Positions 1 to 5,626 of a stretch of DNA of 5,973 nucleotides are shown in pieces. A program made the position numbers and the translations under genes. Source of the stretch: Pseudomonadota bacterium (GTDB lineage Bacteria; Pseudomonadota; Gammaproteobacteria; Steroidobacterales; Steroidobacteraceae). The number at the start of each line of letters is the position of its first letter. Positions within the stretch are counted from its first letter, which is position 1. The notes beneath the pieces are model-generated. The model was not told where the DNA came from. It searched no databases and saw nothing but the letters and a program-made list of their open reading frames with translations. Location: positions 1 to 5,973 of the forward strand of contig CANGMU010000149.1 of the NCBI GenBank assembly GCA_947454665.1. Reading direction: 5' to 3'.

Positions 1-1689
1 ATGAGCTCCGGCGCCTATCTGCCTTACATCAGCTCGCTCATGAGCCTCGCGCGCCTGATGGACAACTTCCATTCCGCCCGCTACCAGTACATCCCCGCGC
101 TCACGCATCCGGAAGGCAGCCGCATCACGCTGATGCTCAACACGCCGCCGTCCTTCCACGAGCCGCAGTCGGTGCTCGTCACGGCCTTGCCGCCGATCGG
201 CGAGGCGCGGCTGCCTGCTTTGCGCAACCCGGATCCCTCGAAGGCCATCTGCGTATACCGGCAGCCTGCGGTGCTGCCGCTGGCGGGCGGTTCGCTGCTG
301 TTCGGAGCTTCCTTCGCGCAGGGCGTCCAGTTGCAGGCGCAGCCCGTGGGCGGCGCGGCGCGTGACATGGGCTTGTCGATGGACAGCCAGGCCGGTGGCT
401 TCCGTCTCGGAGATCCGGGCACGGAGTCGATGGTGTTCGAGGCCGGCAGGCCCGCGACGCTGCGCGGTCGCTGGGGCTTTGATCCACTCGAAGGCCCGAC
501 CTATGCGCTGGGGCCGCAGTCGCTCGACGCGACGTGGCAACTGGCCCCCGAAGAGGCCTCGCAGCTCGTCGTGGGACGCGAAGCCACGCTGCACCTGAGC
601 GGTGGCGATGCGTCCTGCCTGAAAGGCCTGCAGGCCTTCGACGGCGCAGAGCAGTCGCTGCCCACCTCTTGGTCGCTCGATGCCGCAGGCCAGCTGGTCG
701 CGCGCATCGACCTGCGCGCGGCACAGGGTGGCGGCGTGAAGTTCGTCTTTGCGTATGACGGGCCCCAGGCGCAGCAGACGCTGGCGCTGCGCAGCTTCAT
801 CGATGCCGGCAAGCTCGACGCCTTCGAGCTGCATGCGGGCGAGTCGGCGGGCCTGCTCAAGGGATCGCGCCTCGGTCTCGTGAAGGCGCTGCGCATCGGC
901 AATGCGGTCTTCGATCCGCCGGCGGGCGTGGTGCCCGCTGGCGCGGAGTCGCTGTCGCTGGCGCTGCGCGAGGGCACGAAGCTGCCTGATACGGCCGTGG
1001 GCGGGCCGCTGCGCGCGAGCATCGACCTGCGCGATGGCCGCACGGTCACGCTCGTCACGCGCCTGCTGCCGTCGCGGCCCAAAGCCACGCTGGTCAGCGT
1101 GTCGATCGAAGAGCCCGAATCGACGGATGCGTTGCCGCTGAAGTTGGCGGGCAGTGGCGTGATGCGACCCGAAGCCACGCTGATCTTCTCGGTGCGCCTG
1201 GAGGGTGCCGCGCGGTTTGGACCGAAAGACGCTGTGGAAGTCGCCACGGGCGAGGGACTGGTCACGACTTCACTGACCCCCGCCAACACGCTCGTGCTAT
1301 CCAGCGCGCAGGTCGCCATCGCGACGCTGAAGCCCGCGACGCAACTGGGTCCGACCGCCTTCGGGCCCCTGCTGTTTCGCGTCGTCACCGGCGGGCAGCA
1401 GAGCGAATGGCAACGCCTTGCGGTCGTCGTGCGCACGCCGACCCTGCATCGCCTCGGCTGTGCGGCGGATGGTCAGGGACGTTGTGAGATTGAAGGCGAG
1501 CGGCTCTACCTGCTGCAGGCGATTGCCGATAACGAAGCCTTCACGGAAGCGGTGGAGGTGCCCGAGGGTTTCACGGCGCGACGCGTGTCAGTGCCGCATC
1601 CGAAGGACGGCAAGCTGCATCTGCATCTGCGTTTGCGGGATAACCCGGACGCGGCAACCGTACTGGAAGGTGGTGTCACGACGAAGTGA
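1..1689 (+). CDS. Unknown beta-rich protein, possibly the C-terminal part of a longer one
   Basis: I do not recognise this protein. The reading frame is open from base 1, where an ATG happens to fall, to a TGA at 1687-1689, giving 562 residues. No upstream sequence is visible, so the ATG may be the true start or an internal Met. There is no signal peptide, although the composition (few Cys, many alternating hydrophobic strands, many Gly/Pro turns) looks like an exported or surface multi-domain beta-sandwich protein; that would fit a missing N-terminus. A short motif seems to recur: G-S-R-L-G-L-V-K-A-L at residues 288-297 and G-E-R-L-Y-L-L-Q-A-I at 499-508, each with a Phe 6-7 residues later, and a weaker copy near 200-213. 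This suggests repeated Ig-like modules of about 90-200 residues. Cys487 and Cys495 could form a disulfide. The gene ends 12 bases from a convergent tRNA-Pro, with no clear terminator between. Coding is well supported by length and GC-rich third positions; function is unknown. Confidence 0.75.
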   Translation: MSSGAYLPYISSLMSLARLMDNFHSARYQYIPALTHPEGSRITLMLNTPPSFHEPQSVLVTALPPIGEARLPALRNPDPSKAICVYRQPAVLPLAGGSLLFGASFAQGVQLQAQPVGGAARDMGLSMDSQAGGFRLGDPGTESMVFEAGRPATLRGRWGFDPLEGPTYALGPQSLDATWQLAPEEASQLVVGREATLHLSGGDASCLKGLQAFDGAEQSLPTSWSLDAAGQLVARIDLRAAQGGGVKFVFAYDGPQAQQTLALRSFIDAGKLDAFELHAGESAGLLKGSRLGLVKALRIGNAVFDPPAGVVPAGAESLSLALREGTKLPDTAVGGPLRASIDLRDGRTVTLVTRLLPSRPKATLVSVSIEEPESTDALPLKLAGSGVMRPEATLIFSVRLEGAARFGPKDAVEVATGEGLVTTSLTPANTLVLSSAQVAIATLKPATQLGPTAFGPLLFRVVTGGQQSEWQRLAVVVRTPTLHRLGCAADGQGRCEIEGERLYLLQAIADNEAFTEAVEVPEGFTARRVSVPHPKDGKLHLHLRLRDNPDAATVLEGGVTTK

Positions 1690-1701
1690 CGGCGGGAAAG
1701 A

Positions 1702-1778
<77 letters not shown>

Positions 1779-1797
1779 AGGTCAGGCAAGGCGCGGG

Positions 1798-1826
1798 AGT
1801 GTACGTTAGGGTGAAGCTTCCTTCAA
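1798..1826 (-). promoter_or_regulatory. Promoter of tRNA-Pro, overlapping the end of the upstream CDS
   Basis: On the minus strand, -35 TTGAAG (1821-1826) and -10 TACACT (1798-1803) are separated by exactly 17 bases; each box matches 4 of 6 sigma70 consensus positions. The start point would be about 12 bases before the mature tRNA 5' end, after a GC-rich stretch (CCCGCGCC) of the kind found at stringently controlled stable-RNA promoters. The -35 box and most of the spacer lie in the final codons and stop of the 171-residue CDS. Confidence 0.6.
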
Positions 1827-2321
1827 CACGCTTTCGCTCCTCCAGCGAAACTTGATCGCGCGAGCTTCTTCGGCCTGCGTCAATGGCTCTTTCTGCATCC
1901 GTGCAGCCAGCGCCTGGCGGATCGCATCCGGGAACGGCGTGCCGGCTTGCCGATAGCCATCGGGCGCGCTGCCATCACGCGGCCGCGGATTGCGCGCGAG
2001 CACTTCGATCACCCAGTCGCCGCGTTCCTTGCAGGCCAGGCCCGCAGGGCCGCGTTGTGCCGCGAAGGTGCGGCAGTAAGTGCCCGTGGCTGTGCGGAAG
2101 CTCAGGCCGATCGTCGTGCTGGATTTGCCTTCTGGCGCCACGCCCGTCAGTTGCGTGGAGAGCGCAATGTCCAGGTCGTTGATGGCGACGATGCGCCCGC
2201 CTTCGGAAACGAGTGGCACCGGTTGCGAGGAACGCAGCACGGAGGGACCGACGAGGATGCCGAGGACCAGGGCCGCCGCCACTGCGCTGGCTTCGCGCCA
2301 GGTCCAGTTGCGTATCGGCAT
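1806..2321 (-). CDS. Small membrane-anchored protein with anti-sigma-factor-like outer domain
   Basis: A 171-residue protein with a short positively charged N-terminus, one hydrophobic helix at about residues 11-28 and no lipobox or clear cleavage site. It is thus likely N-in/C-out with about 140 residues in the periplasm. The central part (about 40-110) contains a G-T-Y-C-R-T-F segment with Cys83 and an A-G-L-A-C-K-E segment with Cys97, followed by W103-V-I-E. This pattern recalls the C-terminal periplasmic region of proteobacterial proteins annotated as anti-sigma factors. That resemblance is from memory of the family, not a search. The cytoplasmic sigma-binding (zinc-type) N-terminal domain is absent, so a sigma-regulating role is doubtful. 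The tail (about 130-171) is charged and probably helical. The ATG lies 5 bases after the ispB stop with no clear Shine-Dalgarno, which suggests co-transcription and translational coupling with ispB. The two cysteines might form a disulfide. Confidence 0.7.
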   Translation of the reverse strand: MPIRNWTWREASAVAAALVLGILVGPSVLRSSQPVPLVSEGGRIVAINDLDIALSTQLTGVAPEGKSSTTIGLSFRTATGTYCRTFAAQRGPAGLACKERGDWVIEVLARNPRPRDGSAPDGYRQAGTPFPDAIRQALAARMQKEPLTQAEEARAIKFRWRSESVLKEASP

Positions 2322-2326
2322 GCGGG

Positions 2327-3313
2327 TCAGCGGTCGCGGCCTACCGCCACGAGTGCCAGGGCCGCGAGTCCGTCACGGCAGGGCGAGGGTGGCAGCGCGG
2401 ACAGCACGTCGACCGCCTGCTGCGATTCGGCTTCTGCACGGGCGCGGGTGTACTCGATGCCGCCCGTGCGGTCGATGCTCGCAATGATCTGCGTCATGTC
2501 CGGCAGATCTTCGTCTTCATGGCGGATCACGCGACGGATCGCCTCGGCTTCATCGCCGCTTGAATTGCGCAGCGCGTGGATCAGCGGCAGCGTCGGCTTG
2601 CCTTCGGCCAGGTCCTCGCCGAGGTTCTTGCCGCGCGTGGACGGATCCGAGCGGTAATCCAGCACGTCGTCGATCAGCTGGTAGGCCGCGCCCAGATGGC
2701 GCCCGTAGGCCGCCAGCGCGGCTTCATGCGTGGCATCGCCGCTGCAGAACACGGCCGCAACCTGCGCGCCGGCTTCGAACAGCCGCGCGGTCTTGCGATA
2801 GATCACTTCGAGGTAGCGTTCCTCGGTCGTGTCCGGGTCGTGCGCATTCATCAGCTGCAGCACTTCGCCTTCGGCGATGACGTTGGTCGCGTCGGCCATG
2901 ATCTCCATGACCCGCTGCGAACCGGTGGCCGCCATCATCTGGAAGGCGCGCGAGTAGACAAAATCACCGACCAGCACGCTGGCCTCGTTGCCGAACACGG
3001 CATTGGCCGTGTCGCGGCCGCGGCGCAGGTTCGAGTGGTCGACCACGTCGTCGTGCAGGAGCGTCGCGGTGTGGATGAACTCGATGAAGGCCGCGGCCTC
3101 GAGGTGCTTGCCATCGGGCAGGGGGCGGCCCCCGGCGGCCGCGTGGGCGGCCAGCAGGACGATCAGGGGGCGCAGGCGCTTGCCGCCGCCGGCGATGATG
3201 TGTTCGGCCACCTGGTCGACCAGCGGCACGGCGCTCTTGAGGCGCGTCCGAATCACCGAATCGACGGCGATCATGTCCGCGGCCACCAGGCCGCGAATCT
3301 CATCCAAGGTCAT
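2327..3313 (-). CDS. ispB: Polyprenyl (octaprenyl-type) diphosphate synthase
   Basis: A trans-polyprenyl diphosphate synthase that condenses isopentenyl diphosphate units onto farnesyl diphosphate, making the long side chain of ubiquinone or menaquinone; it acts in the cytosol as a homodimer. With the start chosen here (328 residues) the motifs are G-G-G-K-R-L-R-P at 42-49, the first Asp-rich motif DDVVD at 88-92 with Arg97/Arg98 behind it, Lys174-Thr175, and the second Asp-rich motif DDVLD at 215-219, followed by E-G-K-P at 237-240. Similarity to E. coli IspB (323 residues) runs nearly end to end. The chosen ATG (codon 3311-3313) matches the E. coli N-terminus best and has AGGCGG upstream, though 12 bases away. 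In-frame ATGs also exist with first bases at 3325 and 3346 and would add 4 or 11 residues; both have poorly spaced ribosome binding sites. It is divergent from rplU and followed closely by the small membrane protein gene. Product chain length cannot be fixed from sequence by eye. Confidence 0.95.
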   Translation of the reverse strand: MTLDEIRGLVAADMIAVDSVIRTRLKSAVPLVDQVAEHIIAGGGKRLRPLIVLLAAHAAAGGRPLPDGKHLEAAAFIEFIHTATLLHDDVVDHSNLRRGRDTANAVFGNEASVLVGDFVYSRAFQMMAATGSQRVMEIMADATNVIAEGEVLQLMNAHDPDTTEERYLEVIYRKTARLFEAGAQVAAVFCSGDATHEAALAAYGRHLGAAYQLIDDVLDYRSDPSTRGKNLGEDLAEGKPTLPLIHALRNSSGDEAEAIRRVIRHEDEDLPDMTQIIASIDRTGGIEYTRARAEAESQQAVDVLSALPPSPCRDGLAALALVAVGRDR

Positions 3314-3344
3314 GCGCTGCAACATCCGCCTGTAAATTTGTCGC

Positions 3345-3372
3345 ATCCTAACAGTCCGTGGGGCCTTGTAGG
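3345..3372 (-). promoter_or_regulatory. Possible ispB promoter
   Basis: On the minus strand, -10 TAGGAT (3345-3350, 4 of 6 matches) lies 16 bases downstream of a weak -35 CCTACA (3367-3372, 3 of 6). If used, transcription would begin inside the longest possible ispB frame, excluding the ATG at 3346 and favouring the shorter starts. It sits back to back with the rplU promoter. The weak -35 makes this a tentative call. Confidence 0.3.
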
Positions 3373-3375
3373 GGT

Positions 3376-3404
3376 TTGACCCAGAAGGCTCGGAGCAGTA
3401 GAAT
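3376..3404 (+). promoter_or_regulatory. sigma70 promoter of rplU-rpmA
   Basis: -35 TTGACC (3376-3381, 5 of 6) and -10 TAGAAT (3399-3404, 5 of 6) are separated by an ideal 17-base spacer, the best promoter match in the window. The start point would be near 3411, leaving a leader of only about 22 bases before the rplU ATG. That is too short for a structured L21-type leader. Confidence 0.8.
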
Positions 3405-3432
3405 CCGCGGCCTTTCAGGACGGGGCTTTCAC

Positions 3433-3747
3433 ATGTACGCGGTCATCGCCACGGGCGGCAAACAGTATCGGGTTGAGAAGAACGGCACGCTCCGCGTGGA
3501 GCTGCTGGATGTGGCCGCGGGTTCGACGGTCACGTTCGATGAGGTCCTCCTCATTGCGGACGGCGCGAACATCAAGGTCGGCGCCCCCCTGCTCAAGGGC
3601 AGCACGGTCACGGCTACGGTCGAGCGTCATGGCCAGGGAGACAAGGTCCCCGTGGTCAAGTTCCGCCGCCGCAAGCACTACCTGCGCATGAAGAACCATC
3701 GCCAGAAGTACACGCTGGTCAAGATCACGGACATCGTGGCGGCCTAA
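3433..3747 (+). CDS. rplU: 50S ribosomal protein L21
   Basis: A 104-residue protein, the usual length of bacterial L21 (103 in E. coli). It begins M-Y-A-V-I-A-T-G-G-K-Q-Y, the canonical L21 N-terminus, and carries the signature V-K-F-R-R-R-K-H-Y near residues 74-82 followed by a basic H-R-Q-K segment. L21 binds 23S rRNA in the large subunit. The start is fixed by the family N-terminus. An in-frame ATG at 3358 would add 25 residues unlike L21 and would place the promoter inside the gene. The ribosome binding site is modest (GGGG at 3422-3425, with AGGA at 3417-3420 rather far away). It is the first gene of an rplU-rpmA unit, with 33 bases before rpmA. Confidence 0.98.
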   Translation: MYAVIATGGKQYRVEKNGTLRVELLDVAAGSTVTFDEVLLIADGANIKVGAPLLKGSTVTATVERHGQGDKVPVVKFRRRKHYLRMKNHRQKYTLVKITDIVAA

Positions 3748-3780
3748 GGCCCCCACTTCAGACTCGGAGAGTTATCAGAC

Positions 3781-4038
3781 ATGGCACACAAGAAGGCAGG
3801 CGGCTCCACCCGTAACGGTCGCGAGTCCCACAGCAAGCGTCTTGGCGTGAAGCGTTTCGGTGGCGAGGCCGTGCTGGCCGGGAACATCCTGGTCCGCCAG
3901 CGTGGCACGCCGATGCGTGCCGGCCACGGCGTGGGCACGGGCACCGACCACACGCTGTTCGCCCTCGTCGACGGCACGGTCAAGTTCGAGAAGAAGGGCG
4001 CTGAGCAGCGCACCTTCGTGAGCGTGCTGCCGCACTAA
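3781..4038 (+). CDS. rpmA: 50S ribosomal protein L27
   Basis: An 85-residue protein matching L27 throughout: M-A-H-K-K-A-G-G-S-T-R-N-G-R at the N-terminus, then K-R-L-G-V-K-R-F-G-G-E and V-R-Q-R-G-T, and the D-H-T-L-F-A segment near 58-63. The flexible N-terminal tail of L27 reaches towards the peptidyl transferase centre. Here it follows the initiator Met directly, without the cleavable extension found in Firmicutes. GGAGAG at 3766-3771, 9 bases before the ATG, is a good ribosome binding site. It is co-transcribed with rplU and closed by a strong terminator. Confidence 0.98.
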   Translation: MAHKKAGGSTRNGRESHSKRLGVKRFGGEAVLAGNILVRQRGTPMRAGHGVGTGTDHTLFALVDGTVKFEKKGAEQRTFVSVLPH

Positions 4039-4069
4039 ACGGCGCAGGCTGACCGGTTCGATCCGCAGA

Positions 4070-4095
4070 AACCCCGGCCCTGTGCCGGGGTTTTT
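4070..4095 (+). terminator. Intrinsic terminator after rpmA
   Basis: The stem AACCCCGGC (4070-4078) pairs with GCCGGGGTT (4084-4092) around the loop CCTGT, 9 bp without mismatch. The T run 4091-4095 overlaps the 3' arm and is followed by a further T-rich stretch to 4100. It lies 31 bases after the rpmA stop and 25 bases before the obgE ATG, so it should end most rplU-rpmA transcripts before obgE. Confidence 0.85.
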
Positions 4096-4120
4096 GTCTT
4101 GCAGGACGGAAAAAGCACCC

Positions 4121-5158
4121 ATGAAGTTCGTCGACGAAGCACTCCTCAAGGTCAACGCCGGCAACGGCGGGCGAGGCTGCATCAGCTTCCGCCGCGAAAA
4201 GTTCGTGCCCTTCGGCGGCCCGGACGGCGGTGACGGCGGCCATGGCGGCAGCGTGATCCTGCGCGCCGCGGGCGGCATCAACACGCTGGCCGACTTCCGC
4301 ATCCAGCGCATCATGAAGGCCAAGAATGGCCAGCCGGGTTCCGGCAACGACAAGACCGGCGCGAGCGGCGAAGACCTTTACGTCATCGTCCCCGTCGGCA
4401 CGACGGTCACGGACACGGAAACGGGCGAAGAGCTCGGTGACCTCAAGCACGACGGCGAGGAACTGCCCGTCGCCAAGGGCGGCAAGGGCGGCTTCGGCAA
4501 CGTGCGCTTCAAGTCCAGCACCAACCGCGCCCCGCGCCAGTTCGGCTCCGGCCTGCCGGGCGAGAAGCGCGTGCTGGGCCTGGAAATGAAGGTCATCGCG
4601 GACGTGGGCCTGCTGGGCCTGCCTAACGCGGGCAAGTCCACGCTGATCCGTGCAGTGTCCGCCGCGCGCCCGCGCGTCGCGGACTACCCGTTCACCACGC
4701 TCTACCCGAACCTGGGCGTCGTGGACTGTGGCGAACACCGCAGCTTCGTGATGGCCGACATCCCCGGCCTCATCGAGGGTGCCGCGGAAGGCGCTGGCCT
4801 GGGCCACCGCTTCCTGAAGCACCTGCAGCGCACGCGCGTGCTGCTGCACCTGATCGACATCTGTCCGCCGGATCCGGAGGCCGATCCGGTGAAGGACGCC
4901 CGCGCGATCGCCGCGGAGCTCAAGAAGTACAGCGCGGACCTGGCGAAGAAGCCTCGCTGGCTGGTCCTGAACAAGGCCGACCTGCTGTTGCCGGAAGAGG
5001 CAGAGAAGCTCGCCAAGGACATCGTGCGCCGCCTGCGGCACAAGGGTCCGTGGTTCCTGATTTCGGGTGCGACGGGCGATGGCACCCGGCCGCTCGTGCA
5101 GGCCCTGATGGACCACGTCGAGGCGACGGCACGGCCAGTGGTCGACGACGAGGGCTGA
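4121..5158 (+). CDS. obgE: Obg-family GTPase, ribosome assembly
   Basis: A 345-residue Obg GTPase, which binds the pre-50S ribosomal subunit and couples ribosome maturation to GTP and stress state. Residues 1-158 form the Gly-rich Obg fold (runs such as G-G-P-D-G-G-D-G-G-H-G-G at 32-43 and K-G-G-K-G-G-F-G near 119-126). The GTPase domain follows: G1 GLPNAGKS at 166-173, switch I D-Y-P-F-T-T-L at 188-194, G3 DIPGL at 213-217, G4 NKAD at 284-287, and G5 S-G-A at 315-317, where many relatives have S-A. The protein ends soon after with a short acidic tail, so the roughly 45-residue acidic C-terminal extension of E. coli ObgE is missing. The start M-K-F-V-D-E is the family N-terminus. AGGACGGA at 4103-4110 is the ribosome binding site. 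A longer in-frame start at 4082 would lie inside the terminator hairpin. I see no clear promoter after rpmA. Confidence 0.98.
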   Translation: MKFVDEALLKVNAGNGGRGCISFRREKFVPFGGPDGGDGGHGGSVILRAAGGINTLADFRIQRIMKAKNGQPGSGNDKTGASGEDLYVIVPVGTTVTDTETGEELGDLKHDGEELPVAKGGKGGFGNVRFKSSTNRAPRQFGSGLPGEKRVLGLEMKVIADVGLLGLPNAGKSTLIRAVSAARPRVADYPFTTLYPNLGVVDCGEHRSFVMADIPGLIEGAAEGAGLGHRFLKHLQRTRVLLHLIDICPPDPEADPVKDARAIAAELKKYSADLAKKPRWLVLNKADLLLPEEAEKLAKDIVRRLRHKGPWFLISGATGDGTRPLVQALMDHVEATARPVVDDEG

Positions 5159-5200
5159 CGCGGCGCGCAGCCCGGGCGCGCGGAGAAGGCGCCCCAAAGC

Positions 5201-5234
5201 AAACGGCCCGCAAGGTTTCCCCTGCGGGCCGTTT
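5201..5234. terminator. Bidirectional terminator between obgE and rpsT
   Basis: A perfect 12-bp stem, AAACGGCCCGCA (5201-5212) with TGCGGGCCGTTT (5223-5234), encloses a 10-base loop that may add two GG/CC pairs. The A-rich 5' arm and T-rich 3' arm give short T tracts in both directions (GTTTCATTT on plus, GTTTGCTTT on minus). It sits between the convergent ends of obgE and rpsT and can serve both, although the T tracts are interrupted. Confidence 0.8.
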
Positions 5235-5259
5235 CATTTCCGTAAGCCGGAAAGGCGAC

Positions 5260-5529
5260 TTAGGCCAGCGCGGCCTTCTTCACCTTGGCCGCCAGGCGGC
5301 TCTTGTGACGAGCAGCCTTGTTCTTGTGGACCAGGCCCTTGTTGACCATCGAATCGATGGCCGGGGTCGCGGCCTTCAGGGCAGCAGCGCCGTCCTCGGC
5401 CTTGCCAGCCACGAGGGCATCGGTCACGCGGCGGATCGCCGTACGCATACGGGAGCGTGCCGCGACATTGCGCGCGCGATGCTTTTCCGCCTGCTTAGCT
5501 GCTTTTTCCGCTGATTTGGTATTCGCCAC
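5260..5529 (-). CDS. rpsT: 30S ribosomal protein S20
   Basis: An 89-residue S20 (87 in E. coli). It starts M-A-N-T-K-S-A-E-K and carries the highly conserved K-G-L-I/V-H-K-N-K-A-A-R-H-K segment near residues 64-76. It is rich in Ala and Lys/Arg and all helical, as expected for this 16S rRNA-binding primary assembly protein. The initiator codon is GTG (minus strand 5529-5527), not ATG; there is no alternative start matching the family N-terminus. The Shine-Dalgarno GGAGAG lies 5 bases upstream. The gene is convergent with obgE and divergent from murJ, a common gammaproteobacterial arrangement. Confidence 0.97.
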   Translation of the reverse strand: MANTKSAEKAAKQAEKHRARNVAARSRMRTAIRRVTDALVAGKAEDGAAALKAATPAIDSMVNKGLVHKNKAARHKSRLAAKVKKAALA

Positions 5530-5534
5530 GCCGT

Positions 5535-5540
5535 CTCTCC
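5535..5540 (-). promoter_or_regulatory. Ribosome binding site of rpsT (GGAGAG)
   Basis: On the minus strand GGAGAG ends 5 bases before the GTG start of rpsT. It is among the strongest Shine-Dalgarno sites in the window and supports GTG as the true start. Confidence 0.7.
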
Positions 5541-5570
5541 GACCGAAACTGGGTAAATTGGAAGCCGCGC

Positions 5571-5599
5571 AGTGTGCCGAGCAGCCCCCCCAAAGTCAA
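5571..5599 (-). promoter_or_regulatory. Promoter of rpsT
   Basis: On the minus strand, -35 TTGACT (5594-5599, 5 of 6) and -10 CACACT (5571-5576, 3 of 6) are 17 bases apart. The predicted start near 5564 gives a leader of about 35 bases. The spacer contains a run of seven G on this strand (5585-5591). The -10 is weak, but position and -35 fit well. Confidence 0.55.
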
Positions 5600-5606
5600 T
5601 CGCTGC

Positions 5607-5615
5607 TGGTAGTCT
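5607..5615 (+). promoter_or_regulatory. Possible extended -10 promoter of murJ
   Basis: TG-G-TAGTCT resembles an extended -10 element (TAGTCT matches 3 of 6). No acceptable -35 lies upstream. Transcription would start about 5 bases before the murJ ATG, making the message nearly leaderless. Tentative. Confidence 0.2.
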
Positions 5616-5626
5616 GACGGGCCGCC

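Noticed and set aside
501..1436. Minus-strand open frame of about 311 codons opposite the unknown protein
   Set aside because: Ser/Arg/Pro/Ala-rich shadow composition. The plus frame is longer, spans the whole region and has a more protein-like hydrophobic pattern.
1675..1690. Small hairpin GTCAC/GTGAC over the stop of the unknown gene, as a terminator
   Set aside because: Only 5 bp with a 6-base loop and no T run on either strand.
2576..3379. Plus-strand open frame of about 267 codons opposite ispB
   Set aside because: Antisense shadow of a confidently identified gene; low-complexity Val/Gly/Arg/His composition and no recognisable domain.
3358..3432. N-terminal extension of rplU from an ATG at 3358
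   Set aside because: The added 25 residues do not belong to L21, and the extension would cover the near-consensus promoter and precede the expected transcription start.
4082..4120. Thirteen-codon upstream extension of obgE
   Set aside because: It starts in the loop/3' arm of the rpmA terminator, lacks a ribosome binding site and adds residues absent from Obg proteins.
5164..5194. GC-rich inverted repeats after obgE (GCGCGC and GGGCGC/GCGCCC)
   Set aside because: Short palindromic runs are expected in GC-rich DNA, no T tract follows, and the 12-bp hairpin a few bases later explains termination.
3980..5197. Long minus-strand open frame (about 405 codons) opposite obgE
   Set aside because: It lies wholly over a certain obgE gene, its composition is the His/Arg/Ala-rich kind expected from antisense reading of GC-rich codons, and it shows no family motif.
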